Of a DNA stretch of 18,617 nt, positions 1-6,736 are shown piece by piece. The notes under the pieces were generated by a model that did not search any database, was not told the origin of the DNA, and saw nothing but the letters and a program-made list of their open reading frames with translations. Source of the DNA: Bacillota bacterium. Its GTDB lineage: Bacteria; Bacillota_A; Clostridia; Peptostreptococcales; Anaerovoracaceae. The stretch is from contig JAFRWQ010000131.1 of assembly GCA_017437925.1 (NCBI GenBank), positions 1-18,617 of the forward strand. Reading direction: 5' to 3'. Each line of letters begins with the position of its first letter. Positions within the stretch are counted from its first letter, which is position 1. Made by a program: the position numbers and the translations under genes.

Positions 1-785
1 ACAGGCGCCACATCCAAAGCCGCATAGACGAGATACGCTCTGAGCTTAAAGAGGTGAGGGCGTCCCGCAGCACCCAGTGGGCCAAAAGGGAGAGCAGCGA
101 GCTTCCCGTAGCGGCCCTTGTGGGCTACACCAACTCGGGCAAATCCTCTGTGATGAACAGGCTCCTTGAAATGGAGGAAAGGCAGGAGAAGCAGGTCCTT
201 GAAAAGGACATGCTCTTTGCGACCCTGGACACCGCCCAAAGGCTCATAACCCTCGACAGCAACCACAGCTTTATACTGATAGACACCGTAGGCTTCGTGA
301 GCAAGCTGCCCCACAGCCTGGTCCAGGCCTTCAGATCCACTCTCGAAGAGGTCAACTACGCCGATCTTCTGATCCACGTGGTGGACGCCTCCTTTGCGGA
401 GCACGATTTTCAGATGGAGGTCACCGAAAAGGTCTTAAGCGAACTGGGAGCAGGGGCCAAGCCCTGCCTTACCCTCTTCAACAAGATCGACCTGGTCCCG
501 GATCTCGCGCCGGGAAGCATGAGAAAGGACGCGGTGGCCGTGTCGACCAGGACCGGCGAGGGCTATGACGAATTCCTGAAGCGTGTCAAGGAGCTGCTGT
601 TCAGCGATCTTAAGACGGTGGAGCTGCTGGTGCCCTACGACAGGGGTTCGGCGGTCTCCGCCCTCATGGAAAAGTCGGCACCCCTTGAGACCGAGTATCT
701 TGAAAACGGCACCCGCCTGGTCATGGAGCTGGGCGAGGCCGACAGGAACCGCTTCAAAGAGTTCATAGTCTCCGAAAAGGAGTAA
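1..785 (+). CDS. hflX: GTPase HflX, C-terminal part (5' truncated by window)
   Basis: HflX is a ribosome-associated GTPase that splits or rescues stalled 70S ribosomes. The frame is open from base 3 with no start codon, and its first codons (RRHIQSRIDEIRSELKEV) match the end of the HflX N-terminal domain, so the gene begins before the window; the ATG-like GTG at 54 is internal. The G domain follows: G1 GYTNSGKSS near base 123, G3 DTVGFVSKLP with the HflX-typical stretch FRSTLEEV..ADLL.HVVD, G4 NKID near 480, and a G5-like VSTRTGEG. About 260 residues are present against roughly 410-430 for the family. It ends in TAA and the next gene starts 25 nt later, so the two may be co-transcribed. The family assignment is very secure. 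Confidence 0.95.
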   Translation, partial: RRHIQSRIDEIRSELKEVRASRSTQWAKRESSELPVAALVGYTNSGKSSVMNRLLEMEERQEKQVLEKDMLFATLDTAQRLITLDSNHSFILIDTVGFVSKLPHSLVQAFRSTLEEVNYADLLIHVVDASFAEHDFQMEVTEKVLSELGAGAKPCLTLFNKIDLVPDLAPGSMRKDAVAVSTRTGEGYDEFLKRVKELLFSDLKTVELLVPYDRGSAVSALMEKSAPLETEYLENGTRLVMELGEADRNRFKEFIVSEKE

Positions 786-810
786 AGCGCTAAGGCGCGC
801 GTCCCAAAGC

Positions 811-1434
811 ATGGCAGTACTCTACACTACAGTCGGAAAAGAAGCCCGGGCGGAGCAGACCATAGAGAGGAGCAGGTTCATCGCCTACATAAAGCCGGTG
901 AGCACAAGGGAAGAGGCCGAGGCCTTTTTTGAGCATGTCGATTCCATGCACAAGGACGCCCGCCACTGCGTCCCGGCCTTCGTAATAGGCGACAGGATGC
1001 AGCTCCAGTGGGCTTCCGACAACGGAGAGCCCCAGGGTACCGCGGGGGCTCCCATAGTTCAGCTGCTGGTGAAAGAGGGGATCACCAACGTGGCGGTGGG
1101 GGTCATACGGTATTTCGGGGGCATAAAGCTTGGCACCGGGGGCCTTGTGAGAGCGTATTCAAGCTCCGCGAGGCTGGCTCTTGAGGCCGCCGGAAGGCAT
1201 CAGGTGAGGGAATTGCTGGAGCTTTCCACCGACATACCCTACAGCCAGCTGGGAAGGCTTCAGAACAGCGAAAAGAACATGGCTTTTGAGATCGCGGAGA
1301 CGAGCTTCGCAGAAAATGTGGGCGTGAAGCTCCTCTTTGAACCCGAGGAGAAGGATGCCGTGGTCTCCATGCTCAGCGACATGCTGCAGGGCAGATGGCT
1401 GAAAGAGCCCGAAATAAGGGAGCTTACCGTATAG
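811..1434 (+). CDS. yigZ: YigZ/IMPACT family protein
   Basis: This 207-residue protein has the normal size of bacterial YigZ proteins. The N-terminal UPF0029/IMPACT domain spans roughly residues 14-120, with the signatures SRFIAYIKPV, GEPQGTAGAPI and GVIRYFGGIKLGTGGLVRAYS. A DUF1949-like C-terminal domain follows (about 135-195). The eukaryotic relative IMPACT regulates Gcn2; the bacterial role is not settled, so no reaction is assigned. The start is the first ATG in frame and places the conserved RSRFIA segment at the usual distance, but no clear SD precedes it. It ends in TAG, and the next in-frame stop (TGA) is 22 codons further on, past the tRNA promoter -35 start. Confidence 0.9.
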   Translation: MAVLYTTVGKEARAEQTIERSRFIAYIKPVSTREEAEAFFEHVDSMHKDARHCVPAFVIGDRMQLQWASDNGEPQGTAGAPIVQLLVKEGITNVAVGVIRYFGGIKLGTGGLVRAYSSSARLALEAAGRHQVRELLELSTDIPYSQLGRLQNSEKNMAFEIAETSFAENVGVKLLFEPEEKDAVVSMLSDMLQGRWLKEPEIRELTV

Positions 1435-1499
1435 GCCGGCGGGGCAGGGCCGCGCCATATTAGACCCTCTGAATTTGTTCAAGTTTTTCGAGAAAATCC

Positions 1500-1528
1500 T
1501 TGACACAAAAGGGGTCATCGTGTATCAT
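1500..1528 (+). promoter_or_regulatory. Promoter of the tRNA operon
   Basis: A perfect -35 TTGACA (1500-1505) and a -10 TATCAT (1523-1528) are separated by 17 bp. The first tRNA begins 23 bp after the -10. This is the best sigma70/sigmaA-type promoter in the window, as expected for stable RNA genes. An A/T-rich stretch just upstream (about 1470-1497) could act as an UP element. Confidence 0.85.
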
Positions 1529-1551
1529 ACAAAAAGTGCTGGTAAGCGCTG

Positions 1552-1628
1552 GGGCGTATAGCTCAGCTGGTTAGAGCACCTGCCTTACAAGCAGGGGGTC
1601 ATAGGTTCGAGTCCTATTACGCCCACCA
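1552..1628 (+). tRNA. tRNA-Val (anticodon TAC)
   Basis: A full cloverleaf can be drawn. The acceptor GGGCGTA (1552-1558) pairs with TACGCCC (1618-1624), the anticodon stem is CCTGC/GCAGG, and the loop CTTACAA carries TAC at 1586-1588. The T-arm contains GGTTCGAGTCC. Discriminator A1625 is followed by an encoded CCA (1626-1628). It is the first gene of a four-tRNA cluster. Confidence 0.96.
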
Positions 1629-1629
1629 C

Positions 1630-1706
1630 GGCCCGGTAGTTCAGTTGGTTAGAATGCCAGCCTGTCACGCTGGAGGTCACCGGTTCGAGCCCGGTTCGGG
1701 TCGCCA
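1630..1706 (+). tRNA. tRNA-Asp (anticodon GTC)
   Basis: The acceptor GGCCCGG (1630-1636) pairs with TCGGGTC (1696-1702) using two G-U pairs. The anticodon loop CTGTCAC carries GTC at 1664-1666, and the T-arm is GGTTCGAGCC. Discriminator G1703 and an encoded CCA (1704-1706) follow. Only one base separates it from tRNA-Val, so the two are clearly processed from one transcript. Confidence 0.96.
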
Positions 1707-1738
1707 ACTTTTTAAACTTAATAAGGAAACGGCGATGT

Positions 1739-1813
1739 GCTGGCGTGGCTCAATGGCAGAGCAGCTGATTTGTAATCAGCAGGTTGTTGGTTCGACTCCG
1801 ATCGCCAGCTCCA
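1739..1813 (+). tRNA. tRNA-Thr (anticodon TGT)
   Basis: The acceptor GCTGGCG (1739-1745) pairs with CGCCAGC (1803-1809). The anticodon loop TTTGTAA carries TGT at 1771-1773. Discriminator T1810 and an encoded CCA (1811-1813) complete it. It lies 32 nt after tRNA-Asp; that gap holds a short T-run and A/T-rich sequence but no hairpin or promoter that I can see. Confidence 0.96.
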
Positions 1814-1817
1814 ATAT

Positions 1818-1902
1818 GGAGGGATTCCCGAGTGGCCAAAGGGAGCGGACTGTAAATCCGTTAGCTGAGCTTTCGGTGGTTCGAATCCACCTCCCTCCAC
1901 CA
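1818..1902 (+). tRNA. tRNA-Tyr (anticodon GTA, long variable arm)
   Basis: The acceptor GGAGGGA (1818-1824) pairs with TCCCTCC (1892-1898). The anticodon loop CTGTAAA carries GTA at 1852-1854. The 85-nt length comes from a long variable arm (class II tRNA, as expected for bacterial tRNA-Tyr). Discriminator A1899 and an encoded CCA (1900-1902) follow. The anticodon is wild-type GTA, not an amber-reading CTA, which matters for the TAG inside pheS. Confidence 0.96.
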
Positions 1903-1904
1903 AG

Positions 1905-1935
1905 AAGCGGCAGTCCGAGAGGATTGCCGCTTTAG
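1905..1935 (+). terminator. Weak terminator-like hairpin after the tRNA cluster
   Basis: A 12-bp stem runs from AAGCGGCAGTCC (1905-1916) to GGATTGCCGCTT (1921-1932) with loop GAGA and one G-U pair. It is followed only by TTTAGTTAT, a broken T-tract, so termination is probably partial. The next gene begins 38 nt later with no promoter of its own in the gap, which fits readthrough. Confidence 0.6.
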
Positions 1936-1955
1936 TTATATGGGCGAAGGAAGCG

Positions 1956-1972
1956 AAGGAGGAAAGACCGTG
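1956..1972 (+). promoter_or_regulatory. Shine-Dalgarno that fixes a GTG start
   Basis: AAGGAGG at 1956-1962 lies 7 nt before GTG 1970-1972. An upstream in-frame ATG at 1940 exists, but the SD lies inside that extension and the extra ten residues (MGEGSEGGKT) look like translated ribosome-binding sequence. Confidence 0.8.
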
Positions 1973-2596
1973 ATAGATCTTGAAAAACTGGAGCTTTACA
2001 GGGAAAACAACCGCATAGAAGCAAAGAAGGCCCTGGGCGGCCTTCCCCACAGCATATGGGAGACCTACTCCGCCTTCGCGAATACCATGGGCGGGCTCAT
2101 ACTTCTGGGGGTCGAAGAGTTCAAAGACAAGAGCCTGCACACGGTGGATCTGCCCGATCCCGGCGCTTTGTGCGATGAGTTCTGGGCCCTGGTGAACGAC
2201 CCCGGGAAGGCCAGCGTGAACACCCTTAAAAGAAGCGATATCGCTATAGAAGAGGTAAACGGCGACCATATCGTAATAATCAACGTGCCCAAGGCTCCCA
2301 GGCGCTTAAGGCCCGTCTACGTGGAAGGAGATCCTCAGAACACCTACAGGCGCAGCGGCGAGAGCGACGTAAAATGCGATTCTAAAGAGCTGGACCTGAT
2401 GAAAAAGGACGCCCGCTATATGAAGGCCATAGTCGGGTTTCTGACCGATGTCATCAGCGCGTCCCCCTCGCAGGTCGCGGAGCACCTGGGCATAAGTCTT
2501 GCCGCGTCCAAAAACCTGCTCGAAAAGCTGGTTGAGGATGGGGTCGTCGTCCCCGAAGAGGGAAGGCGCAGGCGCAGCTACAGGCTGAGGTCGTAG
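1970..2596 (+). CDS. Compact AlbA_2 (Schlafen-type) domain plus winged-helix protein
   Basis: From the GTG at 1970 the protein is 208 residues. Residues about 5-145 form an AlbA_2/Schlafen-AlbA nucleic-acid-binding domain: RIEAKKALGGLP, FANTMGGLILLGVEE, VPKAPRRLRPVYV, and TYRRSGESDVKC. Many relatives read FANTDGG; here Met replaces the Asp. Residues about 150-208 look like a winged helix (PSQVAEHLGIS, then LLEKLVEDGVVV). Family members of this type often carry a HATPase_c_4 segment between the two domains and reach 400 or more residues; here the domains are joined directly. It ends in TAG ahead of two terminators. It is probably a DNA- or RNA-binding regulator; target unknown. Lying between a tRNA cluster and the dcw operon suggests readthrough from the tRNA promoter. 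Confidence 0.8.
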   Translation: MIDLEKLELYRENNRIEAKKALGGLPHSIWETYSAFANTMGGLILLGVEEFKDKSLHTVDLPDPGALCDEFWALVNDPGKASVNTLKRSDIAIEEVNGDHIVIINVPKAPRRLRPVYVEGDPQNTYRRSGESDVKCDSKELDLMKKDARYMKAIVGFLTDVISASPSQVAEHLGISLAASKNLLEKLVEDGVVVPEEGRRRRSYRLRS

Positions 2597-2626
2597 GGAG
2601 AAGCGGGCAACGAACTCACTGATCTC

Positions 2627-2653
2627 GGAGAGGCGCAAAGCCTCTCCTTTTTT
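2627..2653 (+). terminator. Intrinsic terminator after the AlbA_2 gene
   Basis: A perfect 8-bp stem GGAGAGGC/GCCTCTCC with a 5-nt loop GCAAA is followed by six T (2648-2653). This is a canonical rho-independent terminator 30 nt after the stop codon. Confidence 0.9.
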
Positions 2654-2687
2654 GATGCGTTCCCATAATTCCCGGAGCAGGCTCAAC

Positions 2688-2719
2688 GGCAGACGGCGCA
2701 AGGACCGCCTGTCTTTTTT
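2688..2719 (+). terminator. Second tandem terminator upstream of the mra operon
   Basis: The stem GGCAGACGG (2688-2696) / CCGCCTGTC (2705-2713) has one A-C mismatch, one G-T pair and an 8-nt loop, and is followed by six T (2714-2719). It lies 35 nt after the first terminator and would backstop it, insulating the dcw promoter from upstream transcription. Confidence 0.65.
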
Positions 2720-2765
2720 ATTGCGAAAAAGTGGAATATTCATCCCATTTTTCTTGCATTTTTCC

Positions 2766-2794
2766 TTGCTATTTGGAGTGAAATGGTTTATAGT
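2766..2794 (+). promoter_or_regulatory. Promoter of the mraZ/dcw operon
   Basis: A -35 TTGCTA (2766-2771) and a -10 TATAGT (2789-2794) are separated by exactly 17 bp in an A/T-rich pocket of otherwise GC-rich DNA. The predicted transcript would start near 2801, leaving a leader of about 80 nt before mraZ. Confidence 0.75.
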
Positions 2795-2798
2795 GGAG
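2774..2798 (+). promoter_or_regulatory. Putative MraZ operator: three TGG-type direct repeats, 10-bp period
   Basis: TGGAG (2774-2778), TGGTT (2784-2788) and TGGAG (2794-2798) are separated by 5-nt spacers. In Escherichia coli, MraZ binds TGGGN repeats with 5-nt spacers at its own promoter. Here the repeats fill the -35/-10 spacer and flank the -10, so binding would block RNA polymerase. The spacing is seen directly; binding by the MraZ encoded just downstream is inferred. Confidence 0.65.
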
Positions 2799-2841
2799 TT
2801 GCTGATTTTGGCACTTGTTTTGTTTTACGCTGACTGAGGGC

Positions 2842-2862
2842 CCGTCCCTTAAAAAGGGGCGG
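2842..2862 (+). promoter_or_regulatory. Hairpin in the mraZ leader, next to the SD
   Basis: CCGTCCCT (2842-2849) pairs with AGGGGCGG (2855-2862) around a 5-nt loop, with one T-G pair. It ends 2 nt before GAGGAGAG (2865-2872), the mraZ SD. It lacks a T-tract, so it is not a terminator; it may protect the 5' end or modulate initiation. Confidence 0.45.
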
Positions 2863-2882
2863 ATGAGGAGAGAAAAAAGACC

Positions 2883-3314
2883 TTGCTGATGGGCACCTAT
2901 CAAAACTCCATAGACGCCAAGAACAGGGTCATCATCCCCTCAAGATTTCGGGATGAGCTGGGCTTTAAGGCCGTCCTGTCAAGGGGCCTCGACCACTGCC
3001 TGGTCATCTACCCCATGGAGACCTGGGCCGAGCAGCAGAGGCTGCTTTCGACCCTTCCCAAGTCTGACCCACAGGCCAGAGCCTTCATCCGCTACATCTA
3101 CGCCAATGCGGTGGAGTGCGAGATAGACAAGCAGGGCAGAACGGTGCTTCCCCAGAACCTGAGGGAGATCGCCGGCATCAAAAGAGAGCTGGTCACCATA
3201 GGCTTCGGCGACAGGGTCGAGATCTGGGCCAGAGAGATCTTCGAGTCCGACGATCAGGGCGGCAAGCTGGATCCCGACGAGTTCAAAGACTTCAGCGCCA
3301 AGTATCAGGTGTAG
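2883..3314 (+). CDS. mraZ: Transcriptional regulator MraZ
   Basis: MraZ is a ring-forming AbrB-fold DNA-binding protein that represses its own operon in several bacteria. The 143-residue length is typical. Two SpoVT/AbrB-like halves are visible: GTYQNSIDAKNRVIIPSRFR (near residues 4-23) and CEIDKQGRTVLPQNLREIAG (near 80-99). The start is TTG at 2883, giving M-L-M-G like the usual M-F-M-G; GAGGAG lies 12 nt upstream, and the ATG at 2889 would be still further from it. It stops in TAG only 3 nt before rsmH and in the same frame. Confidence 0.94.
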   Translation: MLMGTYQNSIDAKNRVIIPSRFRDELGFKAVLSRGLDHCLVIYPMETWAEQQRLLSTLPKSDPQARAFIRYIYANAVECEIDKQGRTVLPQNLREIAGIKRELVTIGFGDRVEIWAREIFESDDQGGKLDPDEFKDFSAKYQV

Positions 3315-3317
3315 CCC

Positions 3318-4253
3318 ATGGAATTCTCCCATGTGCCGGTGCTCTACGAACAGGTCCTCGAGAACCTGGCCCCCAAGCCGGGAGCCGTCATAGTCGACGG
3401 CACTCTGGGCGGAGCGGGTCACTCCTTAGGGATAGCGGAGCGCATAGGCGAGAGCGGCACCCTGATAGGCATAGACAGAGACGCGGACGCCATAGCGGCT
3501 GCGGGGGAAAGGCTTTCGGCCGCGCCCTGCAGAAAGATACTGGTCCAAAGCAACTTCGCCGACATAAAGGCGGTGCTTAAAGACCTGGGCATCGAAAAGA
3601 TAGACGGAGCCCTGCTGGATCTGGGCGTCTCATCCTTCCAGCTCGACAACGAGGCCAGAGGCTTCTCCTATATGCACGACGCCCCCCTCGACATGAGGAT
3701 GAACGCGGACGACAGCCTGACCGCGGAAGACGTGGTCAACAGCTACAGCCGGGAGGACCTTACCCGCATCATAAGGGACTACGGCGAAGAGCGCTGGGCA
3801 GCCAGGATAGCCGAATTCATAGTCAGGGAGAGAAGCAAGGAGCCGATAACGACCACATACCGGCTGGTCGAGATCATAAAAAAGGCCATACCGGCCTCGG
3901 CCAGAAGGGAAGGGCCCCATCCGGCCAAGAGGACCTTCCAGGCCATAAGGATAGAGGTAAACGACGAGCTGGGCCAACTGAGAGAAGCGGTCGCAGACTT
4001 CACCGACGTCCTGGCGGGCGGGGGAAGGCTGGCGGTCATTAGCTTCCACTCCCTGGAAGACCGCATAGTAAAAGAATACTTCCAGAAAAGGCTCAATCCC
4101 TGCACCTGCCCCCCGGATTTCCCGGTCTGCGTGTGCGGAAAGAAAGCCGACATAAAGAAAGTGACGGGAAAGCCGGTGACGGCTTCCAAAGAAGAGCTTG
4201 AGATGAACCCCAGAGCCAGAAGCGCCAAGCTGAGGGTCATAGAAAAGCTTTAG
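3318..4253 (+). CDS. rsmH: 16S rRNA (cytosine1402-N4)-methyltransferase RsmH
   Basis: RsmH (MraW) uses S-adenosylmethionine to methylate N4 of C1402 in the 16S rRNA decoding centre. The 311-residue protein begins [18 protein letters not shown] and has the SAM-binding [28 protein letters not shown] and DMRMN segments. [14 protein letters not shown] and [15 protein letters not shown] follow, with the usual C-terminal [14 protein letters not shown]. Length and motifs are complete. It starts 3 nt after mraZ with almost no independent SD, so translation is probably coupled. It ends in TAG. Confidence 0.97.
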   Translation: MEFSHVPVLYEQVLENLAPKPGAVIVDGTLGGAGHSLGIAERIGESGTLIGIDRDADAIAAAGERLSAAPCRKILVQSNFADIKAVLKDLGIEKIDGALLDLGVSSFQLDNEARGFSYMHDAPLDMRMNADDSLTAEDVVNSYSREDLTRIIRDYGEERWAARIAEFIVRERSKEPITTTYRLVEIIKKAIPASARREGPHPAKRTFQAIRIEVNDELGQLREAVADFTDVLAGGGRLAVISFHSLEDRIVKEYFQKRLNPCTCPPDFPVCVCGKKADIKKVTGKPVTASKEELEMNPRARSAKLRVIEKL

Positions 4254-4279
4254 ATACCGAACGACGGAGAACAAGGGTA

Positions 4280-4612
4280 ATGCCCATTACGCGCAGAGAG
4301 AAAAACAAAATACTTCTGGCGATAGTATTTGTAGGCATAATGCTGATGGCGGTGGTCGCCATCAAGGCCTACAGCACCCAGCTGCAGTTCGACATCAACT
4401 CGACCCAGAGGCGCATCCAGGACTGCGAAAGGCAGATCCAGAGCCTTCAGGTCAAGATACGCAGCGCCAACAACATCAACAACCTGGAGGCCCGGGCGCT
4501 GGAGATGGGCCTCATTTATCCCGATTTTTCACAGATCGTTTACCTTAAGGAGGCGGAGCCCGGCGGGGGAGAGCTGGCTCTGGCCCTTAAGGAAACAGTT
4601 TACGGTCAATAA
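4280..4612 (+). CDS. ftsL: Cell division protein FtsL-like
   Basis: This is a small bitopic membrane protein (110 residues). A short basic N-terminus (RREKNK) is followed by one transmembrane helix at about 11-29 and a heptad-like coiled coil at about 33-65. The position between rsmH and the division PBP, the topology and the size identify it as FtsL, which with FtsB/DivIC and FtsQ/DivIB activates the FtsW-PBP pair at the septum. Sequence conservation in this family is low, so the call rests mainly on synteny and architecture. It ends in TAA, which runs straight into a terminator hairpin. Confidence 0.85.
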   Translation: MPITRREKNKILLAIVFVGIMLMAVVAIKAYSTQLQFDINSTQRRIQDCERQIQSLQVKIRSANNINNLEARALEMGLIYPDFSQIVYLKEAEPGGGELALALKETVYGQ

Positions 4613-4645
4613 CGGCGTCAATACCGCGACGCCGTTTTTCCTTTT
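4611..4645 (+). terminator. Intrinsic terminator or attenuator between ftsL and the PBP gene
   Basis: The stem AACGGCGTC (4611-4619) / GACGCCGTT (4628-4636) is a perfect 9 bp with an 8-nt loop, followed by the T-rich tail TTTTTCCTTTT (4635-4645). It occupies nearly the whole 36-nt gap, and the PBP ATG (4649) lies 3 nt after the tail. It would reduce transcription of everything downstream unless read through; no new promoter is evident after it. Confidence 0.8.
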
Positions 4646-4648
4646 ATC

Positions 4649-6733
4649 ATGGCAGGCGAAACCACTGTTAAAAAGAGCAAAAAGAGGTCGGTGACCACAG
4701 CCAGGAACCGCGGCAGAGTGCTTGCGGTCTTTGCTTTGTTTTCCCTTCTGTTCTGCGCTCTGTCGGTGAGGGTAGGCTGGCACATGGTGGTCGTGGGCGA
4801 CGAGAGGGCCCAGATGGCCGCAAGGCAGCAGACCAAAGACTCGGTCATAGCCGCGACAAGGGGCGACATACTGGACGCCAACGGCAACAAGCTGGCCATA
4901 AGCAGCACAGCCTACGCGGTCTGGGTGAGGCCTGACAGCGTGAAAAACAACGGCAAGACCGAAGAGGAGCAGGAGAAGAACCTGCTCTACGAAGCGACCA
5001 GGCTGTCGGAGCTCCTGTCCATGGACTACGACGCGGTATACGACGTCATAACCTCGGAAAAAAGGCTCATAAGGCTTGCCAAGAACGTGGATCTGGACCT
5101 TGCTGCCGAGATAAGGGACGAAAAGATGGCAGGCATAGAGCTGGTGGAGACCGCCTCCCGCTCCTATCCCCTGGGATCTTTCGCTTCGCAGCTCCTGGGG
5201 TCCATCACCGACGACAACGTTGGAAACACGGGGCTTGAGCGCTTCTACAACCAGTATCTCGCGGGCCAGAACGGCCGCTGGATCACCAGCAAGGACAACA
5301 AGCAGAACACCCTGTCCTACGGCACCAACAAGTACTATTCGCCCGAGGACGGCTACACCATGGTCCTGACCCTGGACCAGAACATACAGTACATAGTCGA
5401 GCAGAAGATCGCGGAAGGCAAGGAGACCTACAAGGCCCAGAGGGTAATGTGCCTTGTAATGGACCCGAAGACCGGCGAGATCAAGGCCATGGCCCAGACC
5501 GACGAGTTCGACCCCAACGACCCCAGAGCCCCCATGGAGGGCGACGAAGAGAACTTCGCCGCCATGACCACCGACCAGAAGATGGCCTACTGGAACAAGA
5601 TGTGGCGCTGCTTCTGCGTCAGCGACACCTATGAGCCCGGCTCCACCTTCAAGCTCATGACCACCTCCATAGCCCTGGATACCGGAGTCACCAACATGAA
5701 CGAGGGCTTCGTCTGCAACGGTTCCACCAAGGTCGCCGACTGGACCCTCCACTGCTGGAACTGGCCCAAGGCCCACGGGAAAGAGTCCCTGGCCCAGGCT
5801 GTCCAGAACTCCTGCAACATGGTCATGGTACAGCTGGTCCAGCGCATAGGCGTAAAGCGCTATTACGCAGGCATAGAGGCCTTTGGCATAACCGAAAAGA
5901 CCGGGGTGGACTTCCCCGGCGAAGGCCTGAACATAATAACCAGCCAGAGCAGCTGCGGACCCGTAGAGCTCGCCACCATGTCTTACGGGCAGGGCATAGC
6001 TGTGACCCCGGTCAGCATAGTGACCGCCGTCTGCTCCCTTGCCAACGAGGGCAGGGTGATGCAGCCCCACTTCCTGAAAGAGTTCAGGGACACCGAAGGC
6101 AAGGCGGTCTACGAGTACGAGCCCCAGGTCAAGAGCATTTCGGTCTCGGCCCAGACCGCGGCCAACATGCTGGATATAATGGAATCGGTGGTCACGGAAG
6201 GCGGCGCGGGAACCGCCAAGATACCCGGCTACAGGGTAGGGGGAAAGACCGGGACCGCCAGCAAGCCGGTGCCCGGAGGCTACTCCAAGACCGACATCAT
6301 AGGCTCCTTCATAGGAGTCGCCCCCATCGACGATCCCAGGTTCGTCTGCCTGGTCATAGTCGACACTCCGCGCATAGGAAAGTACGGCAGCACCACCGCG
6401 GCCCCGATCGCGAGGGACATAATGCAGTCGATGCTTTCGTATCTCGACATACAGCCCGAGTACAGCAACGCAGACCTCAACACCCTCAACTCCGGCAAGA
6501 CCACCGTCCCCGACGTGACCGGCCAGAGCATGGAGGACGCCATCGGAATGGTGGCGGGCAAGGAGCTCAACTGGCGCATAGCGCCTGAGATAGATACCAC
6601 GGAGAACATGGTCGTTGTCGACCAGTTCCCCAAGGCGGGTGAGTACGTGACCAAGAACTCCATAGTCACCCTGTATTACGAATTCGACAACACCAACGAA
6701 GAGGTCAAGGGACCCGACACGGTCCTGGATTAA
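4649..6733 (+). CDS. ftsI: Class B penicillin-binding protein with PASTA domain (FtsI/SpoVD type)
   Basis: This is a septal peptidoglycan DD-transpeptidase of 694 residues. A basic cytoplasmic tail and one membrane helix (about 25-45) lead into the PBP dimerisation domain, starting near TRGDILDANGNKLA. The transpeptidase domain has the SxxK serine in GSTFK (Ser332, Lys335), SCN at 388-390 and KTG at 533-535 (GGKTGTAS). A single PASTA domain follows from about residue 622 (TTVPDVTGQSMEDA). One PASTA is the SpoVD pattern, but with only one such gene here it may be the general division PBP. The ATG abuts a T-rich terminator tail and has no SD; GTG 4691 is a possible alternative start. It is 3 nt from murF. 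Confidence 0.94.
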   Translation: MAGETTVKKSKKRSVTTARNRGRVLAVFALFSLLFCALSVRVGWHMVVVGDERAQMAARQQTKDSVIAATRGDILDANGNKLAISSTAYAVWVRPDSVKNNGKTEEEQEKNLLYEATRLSELLSMDYDAVYDVITSEKRLIRLAKNVDLDLAAEIRDEKMAGIELVETASRSYPLGSFASQLLGSITDDNVGNTGLERFYNQYLAGQNGRWITSKDNKQNTLSYGTNKYYSPEDGYTMVLTLDQNIQYIVEQKIAEGKETYKAQRVMCLVMDPKTGEIKAMAQTDEFDPNDPRAPMEGDEENFAAMTTDQKMAYWNKMWRCFCVSDTYEPGSTFKLMTTSIALDTGVTNMNEGFVCNGSTKVADWTLHCWNWPKAHGKESLAQAVQNSCNMVMVQLVQRIGVKRYYAGIEAFGITEKTGVDFPGEGLNIITSQSSCGPVELATMSYGQGIAVTPVSIVTAVCSLANEGRVMQPHFLKEFRDTEGKAVYEYEPQVKSISVSAQTAANMLDIMESVVTEGGAGTAKIPGYRVGGKTGTASKPVPGGYSKTDIIGSFIGVAPIDDPRFVCLVIVDTPRIGKYGSTTAAPIARDIMQSMLSYLDIQPEYSNADLNTLNSGKTTVPDVTGQSMEDAIGMVAGKELNWRIAPEIDTTENMVVVDQFPKAGEYVTKNSIVTLYYEFDNTNEEVKGPDTVLD

Positions 6734-6736
6734 GCC

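Noticed and set aside
1645..1935. A 96-codon frame across the tRNA-Asp, -Thr and -Tyr genes
   Set aside because: It is made wholly of tRNA gene sequence; the cloverleafs explain it.
2652..2837. A 61-codon frame with a hydrophobic end between the AlbA_2 gene and mraZ
   Set aside because: It starts in a terminator T-tract, crosses a second terminator and covers the mraZ promoter and operator; no SD.
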